Below, one piece after another: positions 34,475 through 42,723 of a stretch of DNA of 64,000 nucleotides. Position 1 is the first letter of the stretch. Each line of letters starts with the position of its first letter. The translations under genes and the position numbers were made by a program. The notes under the pieces were generated by a model. It was not told the origin of the DNA and made no database searches. It saw nothing but the letters and a program-made list of their open reading frames with translations. Source of the stretch: Porphyrobacter sp. SLTP (lineage in GTDB: Bacteria > Pseudomonadota > Alphaproteobacteria > Sphingomonadales > Sphingomonadaceae); assembly GCF_009905735.1 (NCBI RefSeq), contig NZ_JAAALE010000009.1, positions 1 to 64,000 of the forward strand. The letters run 5' to 3'.

Positions 34475-35586
34475 TCCTCGACCCCGTGGCCCAAGGCCAT
34501 GTAATCGGCGCTCTGCATCTCATTGAGCCGGCTCACCGTCCGTTCGAACTCAAACGCCCCGTCGCCTGCCTGATACAGCGCTTCGGGCTCGGCCGCGGCG
34601 GTGACAAACAGTTTCACGCGGTGTTCGTAGAGCGCGTCGATCAGCTTGGTGAAGCGGATCGCCTCGTTGCGGTTCTCCGGCCCCATGCGCGGGATGCCGA
34701 CCAGGATTACCGTGTGAAAGCTGCGCGCGATCGCGAGATAATCCGCCGCACCGCGGTTCTCCCCGCACAGCTTCTTGAAGCTGAACACGCCGACGCCCTT
34801 GAGGCTTTTGGGCACGTGCAGCGTCCGCCCGCCGCCCAGATCGAGCGTGCCGCTGGGTACATGGGCAGCGTCTTCGGGTTCGAAGTCGGTGAGACGGAAG
34901 AACGCCTCACGCACCTGTGCTGTCGCTTTATCACCAATCGGTGCGTGCCAGGTCTTGAGGTCGCCGATCCGGTCGAGCCGGTAATCGGTCGGGCCGTTGA
35001 GCGACAAGACGTCCATCTCGCGTTCGACCAGATCGATGAAGGGCAGGAACAGCGAGCGGTTGAGCCCATCCTTGTAGAGATCGCGCGGCGGGCGGTTGCT
35101 GGTGGTGACGATCACCGTGCCCGCCTCCATCAACGCGGTGAAGAACCGCCCCATGATTGCCGCATCGGCGGTGTTGTTCACCACCATTTCGTCAAACGCG
35201 AGGCAGCGCACTTCTTCGGACAGGCGCGTTGCGACCGCGATGAGAGGGTCTTTCAACTGCGCCTTGCGCGCCTCGGCGATGCGGCGGTCGACTTCGAGCA
35301 TGAAGGCGTGGAAATGAACCCGGCGCTTGGCCGGAATGGCGAGGGTCTGGACGAACAGATCCATCAGCATTGACTTGCCGCGTCCCACGCCGCCCCAGAT
35401 GTACAGGCCGCGCGGGGGCGTGGGTTTCTTGCCGAACAGCTTGCCCAGCAGCCCGCTCGCTGGCGCCTCGGCCTCCAGCGCGGTCTGAAGCGCGGCCAGC
35501 TTTTCCGCCGCTGCGCGCTGATCCGGGTCTGCGCGCAGCTCACCGCTGGCGATCAGCGCGTCGTAGCGGGCCAGCAGCCCGCTCAC
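34471..35586 (-). CDS. zapE: Cell division protein ZapE (AFG1-like ATPase)
   Basis: The product is a 371-residue P-loop ATPase. The Walker A motif GGVGRGKS is at residues 65-72 and the Walker B region CLAFDEM near 130; YKDGLNR and the VPSGTLDLGG region are typical of ZapE. The protein modulates the division Z-ring at the inner membrane. It is coupled (ATGA) to the thioesterase gene, and both follow sdhB, an arrangement recalling the sdhB-zapE linkage of other alphaproteobacteria. Confidence 0.88.
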   Translation of the reverse strand: MSGLLARYDALIASGELRADPDQRAAAEKLAALQTALEAEAPASGLLGKLFGKKPTPPRGLYIWGGVGRGKSMLMDLFVQTLAIPAKRRVHFHAFMLEVDRRIAEARKAQLKDPLIAVATRLSEEVRCLAFDEMVVNNTADAAIMGRFFTALMEAGTVIVTTSNRPPRDLYKDGLNRSLFLPFIDLVEREMDVLSLNGPTDYRLDRIGDLKTWHAPIGDKATAQVREAFFRLTDFEPEDAAHVPSGTLDLGGGRTLHVPKSLKGVGVFSFKKLCGENRGAADYLAIARSFHTVILVGIPRMGPENRNEAIRFTKLIDALYEHRVKLFVTAAAEPEALYQAGDGAFEFERTVSRLNEMQSADYMALGHGVED

Positions 35587-36080
35587 GCGCGTGAGCGCAT
35601 CTTGCGCACGATGCCCGAATAGCTGGCGATGATATCTTCGCTTCCGTCATCGCGGGGCTGGGTCGCAAAGCCGCGCAGGAACAGCATCCGCCCGGTTTCC
35701 CGCACGATCTCGCTGACGGCGTCAAGCGGACGCGCGGGATCGCCAGCGCCCACGAATTGCGTCGAAAGTTCAACCGTGACCGAAGGTCCGGCCTCACCAC
35801 TGCCGTTGATGTGCATCGCGGCGAACAGGGCAATGTCGATCAACCCCAGCGTCACCGCGCCGTGGATGTTGTCACCAAGATTGGTGTGGCGGCGCTCGGG
35901 AAACATCCGCAGGCGACATTTGTCGCCTTCCTTGCGCACCCGCATGTCGCCGAGCACAGCGGTATTGAACCGCGTCCTGTCGACCAGATTCCAGCTGTGC
36001 CAGCCAGCCTCACCACCGCATTCCTCGGGGGCGAGGGGGTGGTGATCGAACGGCGCGTTGATGGGTTCGCTGGTCGCCAT
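35583..36080 (-). CDS. PaaI-family hot-dog thioesterase
   Basis: The product is a 165-residue hot-dog-fold acyl-CoA thioesterase. The active-site helix motif is NIHG at residues 71-74 (HTNLGDNIHGAV), followed by the central helix GLIDIALFAAMH. It would hydrolyse acyl-CoA in the cytoplasm; the preferred acyl group is unknown. It lies between sdhB (32-base gap) and zapE (four-base overlap). Confidence 0.82.
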   Translation of the reverse strand: MATSEPINAPFDHHPLAPEECGGEAGWHSWNLVDRTRFNTAVLGDMRVRKEGDKCRLRMFPERRHTNLGDNIHGAVTLGLIDIALFAAMHINGSGEAGPSVTVELSTQFVGAGDPARPLDAVSEIVRETGRMLFLRGFATQPRDDGSEDIIASYSGIVRKMRSRA

Positions 36081-36112
36081 GTCTACGCGCCTGTCCGGTC
36101 AGTCTGCGAGGA

Positions 36113-36892
36113 TCAGATCGCGCGTTCGGCCATCATCTTCTTGGTTTCAGCGATCGCTTTGGCGGGGCTGAGACCCTTGGGGCACACATTAGCGCAGTTC
36201 ATGATCGTGTGGCAGCGATAGAGGCGGAACGGATCTTCCAGATCATCCAGCCGCTCACCGGTCATCTCGTCGCGGCTGTCCGCCAGCCAGCGATAGGCTT
36301 GCAGCAGGATCGCCGGACCGAGGAACTTGTCAGAATTCCACCAATAGCTCGGGCACGAGGTCGAGCAGCAGGCACACAGAATGCACTCATAGAGGCCATC
36401 GAGCTGCTCGCGCTGCTCAGGCGATTGCAGCCGCTCCTTGCCGCTCGGCGTCGGGGTGACGGTTTGGAGCCACGGGCGGATCGACGCATATTGCGCGTAG
36501 AAGTGCGTGAAGTCCGGCACCAGATCCTTGATCACGTCCATGTGCGGCAGCGGCGTGATGCGGATCTCGCCCTTGAGGTCCTCGATCGCGGTGGTGCAGG
36601 CGAGGCCGTTCTTTCCGTTCATGTTCATCGAACACGACCCGCAGATGCCTTCGCGGCACGAGCGGCGGAAGGTCAGGGTGGGGTCGATCTCGTTCTTGAT
36701 CTTGAACAGGGCGTCGAGCACCATCGGGCCGCATTCGTCGAGATTGATCTCGAACTTGTCGTAGCGCGGGTTCTGGCCGGAGTCGGGATCGTAGCGATAG
36801 ACCTTGAACGCCTTCACGCGCCCGCCCGATGCCTTGTGCACCTTGCCCGCGGCATTGATCTTGGAATTCTTGGGGAGAGTGAAGGTCGCCAT
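36113..36892 (-). CDS. sdhB: Succinate dehydrogenase iron-sulfur subunit
   Basis: The product is the 259-residue complex II iron-sulfur subunit, linking SdhA to the quinone site. Ligands for the [2Fe-2S] cluster are Cys79, Cys84, Cys87 and Cys99; for the [4Fe-4S] cluster Cys170, Cys173, Cys176 (with Cys180 following); for the [3Fe-4S] cluster Cys227, Cys233 and Cys237 region. Length is normal. Upstream sits a 141-base gap and then an unrelated gene on the opposite strand, so sdhC, sdhD and sdhA are not adjacent here. Confidence 0.95.
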   Translation of the reverse strand: MATFTLPKNSKINAAGKVHKASGGRVKAFKVYRYDPDSGQNPRYDKFEINLDECGPMVLDALFKIKNEIDPTLTFRRSCREGICGSCSMNMNGKNGLACTTAIEDLKGEIRITPLPHMDVIKDLVPDFTHFYAQYASIRPWLQTVTPTPSGKERLQSPEQREQLDGLYECILCACCSTSCPSYWWNSDKFLGPAILLQAYRWLADSRDEMTGERLDDLEDPFRLYRCHTIMNCANVCPKGLSPAKAIAETKKMMAERAI

Positions 36893-37033
36893 GAACTGAT
36901 CCCGTTTCGATTTGCACCCTATCTAACGCCATTGTCCCCCGGCGCAAGCGGGCGGTGTTGCGCGCTTTCGCACACCAGTTGAAAGCGCCTCACCTGCCGG
37001 AACCATGCGCCCGGCCAATCGCTTTGGTCCACA

Positions 37034-37789
37034 ATGGCAAGTGCAATCCAATCATCGGAAAATGGCGCGCGATGGCCGCGGGTCGCGGCGGTCTTCGGGG
37101 CGAGCGGCGGGATCGGGCGCGCGCTATGCGATGCGCTGGCAACGGGCGGGACGGAGGTAATTCATGCCGGATCGCGCGCCGGGCAGGGCCCTGATGGCGC
37201 GGGCATCCTTCCGTTCGCCTTCGATCTCAAGGACGAGGCCAGCATCGCTGCGGCGGCCGAAGTGATGCGCGCTGATCCGCCCGAGTTGGTGATCGCAGCA
37301 ACCGGCGTGCTGACGCTGGCCGATGGCACGGGGCCGGAGCGGACCTACAAGCGCCTCGATCCCGCCGCGATGGCCGAGGTTCTGGCATTGAACACCATCG
37401 GCCCGGCGCTGATCGCCAAGCATATGCTGGGGATCATGCCGCGCGGGCGGGCCTTCACTTTTGCGGCGCTTTCGGCGCGGGTCGGGTCGATCTCGGACAA
37501 CCGGCTCGGCGGATGGCATTCCTACCGGGCGAGCAAGGCGGCGCTCAATATGCTGCTGCGGAACTTCGCGCTGGAGATGGCGCGGACCCACCCCGAAAGC
37601 GTGATTGTCGGCCTGCATCCGGGTACGGTCGACAGCGGGCTGTCCCAGCCGTTCCAGTCGGGCCTTGCGGAGGGTCAGCTGACCACGCCGCAAGATGCGG
37701 CGGCCAATTTGCTGCGGGTACTTGCCGACCTGACGCCGGAGCAATCGGGCCGAGTGTTCGATTTCCGCGGGGATGAAGTCCCGGCCTGA
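37034..37789 (+). CDS. SDR-family NAD(P)-dependent oxidoreductase (CsgA/C-factor-like)
   Basis: The product is a 251-residue short-chain dehydrogenase. The cofactor motif GASGGIG is at residues 22-28, AATGVL follows, and the catalytic YxxxK is YRASK (about 160-165) preceded by a serine in SARVGSISDN. The C-terminal LHPGTVDSGLSQPF is typical of the C-factor-like subgroup. Substrate unknown. It is divergent from sdhB and followed by a methyltransferase gene on the same strand. Confidence 0.85.
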   Translation: MASAIQSSENGARWPRVAAVFGASGGIGRALCDALATGGTEVIHAGSRAGQGPDGAGILPFAFDLKDEASIAAAAEVMRADPPELVIAATGVLTLADGTGPERTYKRLDPAAMAEVLALNTIGPALIAKHMLGIMPRGRAFTFAALSARVGSISDNRLGGWHSYRASKAALNMLLRNFALEMARTHPESVIVGLHPGTVDSGLSQPFQSGLAEGQLTTPQDAAANLLRVLADLTPEQSGRVFDFRGDEVPA

Positions 37790-37859
37790 GCACAAAGCAC
37801 AGCTTTCCTTGCGCGCGCATCGGGCTACACCCGAGACGGAGCGGGAAGGGGAGCGTCGG

Positions 37860-38492
37860 ATGGGGATCACCAGCTGGTACGAAGCGAACGTGATGCCGCG
37901 CCTCATTACGTGCGCCTGTTCGCAAGGGCAGGTGATGAAGCGCCGCTCTGCGGTCGTGCCGCTGGCGCGCGGAGACGTGTTCGAGCTGGGCTGCGGCGGC
38001 GGGATCAATCACGAATTTTACGATCCCAAGGCGATCACCTCCTATGCGGGGATCGATCCGCATGAGGGCTTGCTCGACGGCGCGCGGGCAGCGGCGCGGG
38101 CGAAGGGCTGGGCGGCCGATCTTCGGCAAGGATGGGGCGAGGCGATCCCCTTCGATGACGCGAGCTTCGACTGCGTGGTGTGCACCTTTACGCTCTGCTC
38201 GGTGAACGATCCGGCGCAGGTGATGCGCGAGCTGCGCCGCGTTCTGCGTCCCGGCGGGCAAGCGCTGTTCCTCGAACATGGCCGTGCGCCCGACAATGAC
38301 GTGCGCCGCTGGCAGGAGCGGATCGAGCCGGTCTGGAAGCGCCTCGCAGGCGGCTGTCACCTGACGCGGCCGATTGCGGGCGCGCTTGCAGGCGCAGGCT
38401 TTGCGGTCGAGACTTTGGGGGAAGGCTACACGCCCAAGACTCCGCGCTTTGCCGGGTGGATGGAGTGGGGCATCGCCCGCAAACCGCAATAG
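37860..38492 (+). CDS. Class I SAM-dependent methyltransferase (UbiE-like)
   Basis: The product is a 210-residue small-molecule methyltransferase. The SAM-binding FELGCGGG is at 41-48; the post-motif CVVCTFTLCSVNDP and LRPGGQALFLEHG fit the methyltransferase-11 fold related to phospholipid or quinone methyltransferases. I use the ATG at 37860, preceded by GGGAAGGGGAG. The frame is open further upstream to 37773 inside the dehydrogenase end, but that stretch is not conserved in style. The substrate is unknown. Confidence 0.8.
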   Translation: MGITSWYEANVMPRLITCACSQGQVMKRRSAVVPLARGDVFELGCGGGINHEFYDPKAITSYAGIDPHEGLLDGARAAARAKGWAADLRQGWGEAIPFDDASFDCVVCTFTLCSVNDPAQVMRELRRVLRPGGQALFLEHGRAPDNDVRRWQERIEPVWKRLAGGCHLTRPIAGALAGAGFAVETLGEGYTPKTPRFAGWMEWGIARKPQ

Positions 38493-38496
38493 CAAA

Positions 38497-38524
38497 GGGC
38501 GGGAGAGGTTGCCCGCTCCCGCCC
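38497..38524. terminator. Candidate hairpin between convergent genes
   Basis: The perfect 9-base inverted repeat GGGCGGGAG / CTCCCGCCC (arms 38497-38505 and 38516-38524, 10-base loop) lies between the convergent methyltransferase and rne stops. It has no strong T tract on either side, so it may pause or protect transcript ends rather than act as a strict intrinsic terminator. Confidence 0.5.
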
Positions 38525-38553
38525 CATGAATGCTTGGACTTATCGGCGAGCGC

Positions 38554-41343
38554 TTACTCGCCGAAGGTGCGCTGCCACCAACCGCGGCGCGGCTTGGCCT
38601 CACCATCGGGTTCGGCATCCGCCTTGGGTGCAGGGGCCGGAGCCGCTTCTACCACTGCCGGTTCGGTTGCTTCAGCGGTTTCGGCCGGTTCGGCATCGGC
38701 CACCTTGGCCTTGCGCGGCGCGCGCTTGCGCTTGGGCTTTTCAGCCGGGGCTTCGGCAGGCGCTTCTGCGGCGGCATCGGCCGCTTCGGCAGCGATTTCC
38801 GGTGCGAGCTCGGCCGCCACTTCGGTAACCGGGACCGCTTCCTTCTTCTTGCGGGGTGCACGGACGCGCTTGGGCTTTTCTGCCGGAGCGGCTTCAGCCA
38901 CTTCGGCTTCGGGCACATCGGCAGCAACCTCAGCGTCGACCGGCGCGGCCTCTACCTCGGCTGCGGCGGCGGGCTCACCGCCATCCTGCGCTTCGCTGCC
39001 ATCGCTGTCAGCATCACCATCGGAGCCGCCTTCGCTGCCTTCGTAGGTGCCGTCACGACGCTTGCGCCCACGACCACCGCGGCGGCGGCGCTTCTTGGGC
39101 CGGCCTTCGCTGTCGGTCGCGCCGTCATTGCCGCTATCGTCGCTGCCATCGGCGGTGCGGGCTTCGCCATTGTCGTCGCTATCGCCATCAGCGCCATCTT
39201 CGGAGCTTTCACCCTCGGCGCCTTCGCCTTCATCGCCGCGATTGCGGTTGCGACCACCACGGCGGCGGCGGCGCTTCTTCTTGTTGCGGCCGCCTTCGTC
39301 ATCATTGTCCGCGCGTTCGCGGCGCGGTTGACGGGGCTCACGCTCTTCCACCTCGTCCTCGGCGAAGTCTTCCTCCTCCTCGGGCAGATCATCTTCCGGC
39401 TCGTCATCGACGATCGGTTCGAACTTGGGCGCAAAGGCCGGGCGGGGGCCGGAGCTGGAGACGGCCATCTTGGCGCCTTCATCTTCGCCTTCGGGCACCA
39501 CAGCGACATTGACGCCGTACCGCTGTTCGATCTCGACCAGATCGGCGCGCTTTTCGTTGAGCAGGTAGATCGCCGCTTCGGTGCTGGCGGCAAGCCGGAT
39601 CAGCGTGCCCTTGCCGCGCGCCGCTTCGTCTTCGATCAGGCGCAGCGCCGAGAGGCCAGCCGATGATGCGGTGCGGACCAGACCCGTGCCGTCGCAATGC
39701 GGGCAGGGGCGGGTGGTCGCTTCGAGCACACCGGTGCGCAGGCGCTGGCGGCTCATTTCCATCAGCCCGAAGCTGGAGATACGGCCGACCTGAATGCGGG
39801 CGCGATCATTCTTGAGCGCGTCCTTCATCGCCTTTTCGACCTTACGGACGTTGGAGGGGTACTCCATGTCGATAAAGTCGATCACAACCAGACCCGCCAT
39901 GTCGCGCAGGCGCAGCTGGCGGGCGATTTCCTTGGCCGCTTCAAGGTTGGTGTGAAGCGCCGTCGCTTCGATCCCGTGTTCCTTGGTCGAGCGGCCGGAG
40001 TTGATGTCGATCGAGACCAGCGCCTCGGTCGGGTTGATGATCAGGTAACCGCCCGATTTGAGCTGCACCATCGGATCATACATTGCGCGCAGCTGATCTT
40101 CGGCGCCATAGCGCTGGAACAGCGGCACCGGATCGGAATAGGCCTTCACCCGCCGGGCATGGCTGGGCATAAGCATCTTCATGAAGGCCTTGGCCGACTT
40201 GTAGCCGTCCTCGCCCTCGACGACGACTTCCTCGATTTCCTTGTTGTAGATGTCGCGGATCGCCCGCTTGATGAGGTCGCTGTCCGAATGGATCAATGCG
40301 GGCGCGACTGAGGCGAGGGTGTTCTCGCGAATCTCGTCCCACACGCGGGCGAGGTAATCGAAGTCACGCTTAATCTCGGGCTTGGTGCGGCTCATGCCGG
40401 CGGTGCGCACGATCAGGCCCATCGACTTGGGCAGCTTGAGATCGGAAACCATGTCCTTCAAGCGCTTGCGATCGCTGGTCGAGCTGATCTTGCGGCTGAT
40501 CCCGCCGCCGCTGGAGCTGTTGGGCATCAGCACGGTGTAACGCCCGGCAAGGCTGAGATAGGTGGTCAGCGCCGCGCCCTTGTTGCCGCGCTCTTCCTTG
40601 ACGACCTGAACCAGCAGCACCTGGCGGCGCTGGATCACGTCCTGAATCTTGTAGCGGCGACGCAGCGCCATGCGCTTGGCGCGCACTTCGTCGACCTGCT
40701 TGGCGCGGCTGCGGCCCTTGGCGTTGTCGCCACCCTTGCCGCCCTGGCGGCGACGGCCCCGGCGACCACGACCGCGGTCCTGATCCGAGCCATCGGCGTT
40801 CTCTTCGCCGTTCTGGTCTTCGTCGCCATTATCGGCGTCTTCGTCCGAACCGTCTTCGTCGTGCGAATTGTCGTCAGATGCGCCGCCTTCGAAGGTGGCG
40901 ACATCATCCTTGTCGGAGGTGTCGACTTCCTCGACGCCGTTTTCGGCAAAGTCTTCGGCGAGAGATTCGCCGCTTTCTTCCTCGGCATCATATTCTTCGC
41001 CGGGGGAGATGCCTTCATCTTCCTCTTCAGCGCGCAGACGCTCTTCTTCTTCTGCCGCTTCAGCCTCTTCAGCCAGCAGCGCGTCGCGATCAGCCTTGGG
41101 AATCTGATAGTAGTCGGGGTGGATTTCGCTGAAAGCGAGGAAGCCGTGGCGATTGCCGCCGAAGTCGACGAAAGCCGCCTGTAGCGATGGTTCGACCCGG
41201 GTTACCTTGGCGAGATAGATATTGCCTTTGATCTGCTTGTGTTCGGCAGATTCGAAATCGAATTCCTCAATCCGGTTGCCCTGCAGAACCGCCACCCGTG
41301 TTTCTTCCGGGTGGCGCGCATCGATAAGCATGCGCGTTGCCAT
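38554..41343 (-). CDS. rne: Ribonuclease E/G
   Basis: The product is a 929-residue endoribonuclease, the core of RNA turnover and rRNA processing. The N-terminal MATRMLIDARHPEETRVAV leads into an S1 RNA-binding domain that is interrupted by a long acidic, low-complexity insert (about residues 75-210, Glu/Asp/Gly-rich). The catalytic RNase E/G domain follows and the zinc-link cysteines are Cys547 and Cys550 (CPHC). The tail after about residue 620 is disordered, alternating acidic and basic blocks, with two near-identical KPKR.RAPRK motifs near the end. Start ATG 41343 has GGAGA upstream; an open extension to 41400 is unlikely. Confidence 0.93.
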   Translation of the reverse strand: MATRMLIDARHPEETRVAVLQGNRIEEFDFESAEHKQIKGNIYLAKVTRVEPSLQAAFVDFGGNRHGFLAFSEIHPDYYQIPKADRDALLAEEAEAAEEEERLRAEEEDEGISPGEEYDAEEESGESLAEDFAENGVEEVDTSDKDDVATFEGGASDDNSHDEDGSDEDADNGDEDQNGEENADGSDQDRGRGRRGRRRQGGKGGDNAKGRSRAKQVDEVRAKRMALRRRYKIQDVIQRRQVLLVQVVKEERGNKGAALTTYLSLAGRYTVLMPNSSSGGGISRKISSTSDRKRLKDMVSDLKLPKSMGLIVRTAGMSRTKPEIKRDFDYLARVWDEIRENTLASVAPALIHSDSDLIKRAIRDIYNKEIEEVVVEGEDGYKSAKAFMKMLMPSHARRVKAYSDPVPLFQRYGAEDQLRAMYDPMVQLKSGGYLIINPTEALVSIDINSGRSTKEHGIEATALHTNLEAAKEIARQLRLRDMAGLVVIDFIDMEYPSNVRKVEKAMKDALKNDRARIQVGRISSFGLMEMSRQRLRTGVLEATTRPCPHCDGTGLVRTASSAGLSALRLIEDEAARGKGTLIRLAASTEAAIYLLNEKRADLVEIEQRYGVNVAVVPEGEDEGAKMAVSSSGPRPAFAPKFEPIVDDEPEDDLPEEEEDFAEDEVEEREPRQPRRERADNDDEGGRNKKKRRRRRGGRNRNRGDEGEGAEGESSEDGADGDSDDNGEARTADGSDDSGNDGATDSEGRPKKRRRRGGRGRKRRDGTYEGSEGGSDGDADSDGSEAQDGGEPAAAAEVEAAPVDAEVAADVPEAEVAEAAPAEKPKRVRAPRKKKEAVPVTEVAAELAPEIAAEAADAAAEAPAEAPAEKPKRKRAPRKAKVADAEPAETAEATEPAVVEAAPAPAPKADAEPDGEAKPRRGWWQRTFGE

Positions 41344-41769
41344 TGAATAATCTCCATGCGCCCGGCCTTGCCCGCAATGGGGCATCAAGGGGGCGCGCAT
41401 TATGTGGTGAACCGGCCTGCGTGATAGCTGTGCCGGAAGGGGAAATCGCGCTTTGGCCGCCAGCGGCGCTCAGTGCGAAGCTCGTGTCTGCAATGTGGAA
41501 CGTGCGGCCGAGCGCCGCATCTTGACCCGCGAGGGCACGCACGCGCTGTTTGCGCATTGTGCTCATCGATCGGGAAAAACGTTCTGTCACTACATCAACC
41601 TGTACTGGGCCGGGTGCGAGAAATGGTGATGCCCCGGCGCAAGAGGATCGCAGGTGGAGCGCAAAGTGCGCCGTGATGCAACCTCTCTGGCAATACCGCT
41701 AGCACTGTGGGGCAAACCCCGCAACTCTATTGCGCTGGCAGGCGGCGAGACCGTAAGCACCTTACCACC
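41344..41769. other. Divergent intergenic region upstream of rne and the amidase gene
   Basis: This 426-base stretch has no convincing gene. It must hold promoters in both directions and probably a long 5' leader for rne, whose message is often autoregulated through its leader in other bacteria. I see only weak hairpins and no clear -35/-10 pair. Confidence 0.5.
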
Positions 41770-42669
41770 ATGAGTTTTCGCACTCTTCTGCTGATCGTAT
41801 TTCTGGCACCGATTGCCGTGCTTGGCGGGGCGAGCCTGCTGGGTCTGATGATCCCGGTACCCGAATGGGACCGCGATTATGTGCTGCTGTTTGCGCTCGA
41901 AGGTGAGGGCGCGGACATCGATTTGCCGCCGGTTCAGGGCCCCGACGATCCCTCGCGTCCGCTGGTGGTGATCGACGCCGGGCATGGCGGACGCGATCCG
42001 GGCGCAATCGGCACCGATCCCGAGGGGCGCAAAGTCAGCGAAAAGGACATCACCCTCGCCATCGCGCTCGCGCTGCGGGACGAATTGCTGAAGCAAGGCG
42101 GGATCCGGGTCGCGCTGACCCGCGCGGATGACCGCATCGTGCCGCTGCCTTATCGGCCAGAGATCGCCCGCTTGCTTGAGGCGGATCTGTTTATCTCGGT
42201 CCACGCCGATTCCGCCGGAGAGCGCGACGATGTCAGCGGGGCCAGCATCTACACTTTGTCCGATGAAGCAACGAGCGAGGCGGCGGCGCGTTTTGCAGCC
42301 CGCGAAAACGATGCCGACCGATTAAATGGTATCACGATTGACGGGCAAAGCGCGGCTGTCAGCACGATCCTGGTCGAACTGTCACAGCAGCGCACCCAGG
42401 AAGACGCGCTCGAATTTGCCGGCCTTGTTCTGCGCGAAGGTGAGCGCAAACTGGCGTTCGTCCCGCAGCCGAGGCGTGCCGCGGGGCTCGCGGTGCTGCG
42501 CGCGCCTGATGTGCCCTCGGTCCTGTTCGAAAGCGGCTTTGTGACCAACCTCACGGATCGTGCGCGGCTGACCACGGCTGAGGGGCGGGCCGAATATGCC
42601 GCCGTGCTGGCGCGCGCGGTCCGGGTCTATTTCGCGCGGCGCAGCGATCCTGTGGCAGACAGCGAATAG
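41770..42669 (+). CDS. N-acetylmuramoyl-L-alanine amidase (Amidase_3)
   Basis: The product is a 299-residue zinc amidase that cuts the bond between muramic acid and the stem peptide, acting in the periplasm in septum splitting. An N-terminal hydrophobic helix (residues 5-30) serves as signal or anchor. Zinc ligands are His72 (IDAGHGG), Glu91 and His145 (ISVHADS), and the catalytic glutamate is Glu254 (LFESGF). No AMIN domain is present, so it is shorter than AmiC. I use the ATG at 41770. PBP1A follows 54 bases downstream. Confidence 0.88.
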   Translation: MSFRTLLLIVFLAPIAVLGGASLLGLMIPVPEWDRDYVLLFALEGEGADIDLPPVQGPDDPSRPLVVIDAGHGGRDPGAIGTDPEGRKVSEKDITLAIALALRDELLKQGGIRVALTRADDRIVPLPYRPEIARLLEADLFISVHADSAGERDDVSGASIYTLSDEATSEAAARFAARENDADRLNGITIDGQSAAVSTILVELSQQRTQEDALEFAGLVLREGERKLAFVPQPRRAAGLAVLRAPDVPSVLFESGFVTNLTDRARLTTAEGRAEYAAVLARAVRVYFARRSDPVADSE

Positions 42670-42723
42670 GATGGGAAATCGGCTAGCCTTGGCCAATCCC
42701 CGCGTGCTAGTTGCCGCGCGTCC

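Noticed and set aside
41267-41590. A minus-strand frame of 107 codons in the rne leader
   Set aside because: It runs into rne in another frame, has no ribosome site and resembles no protein; a leader peptide is not supported.
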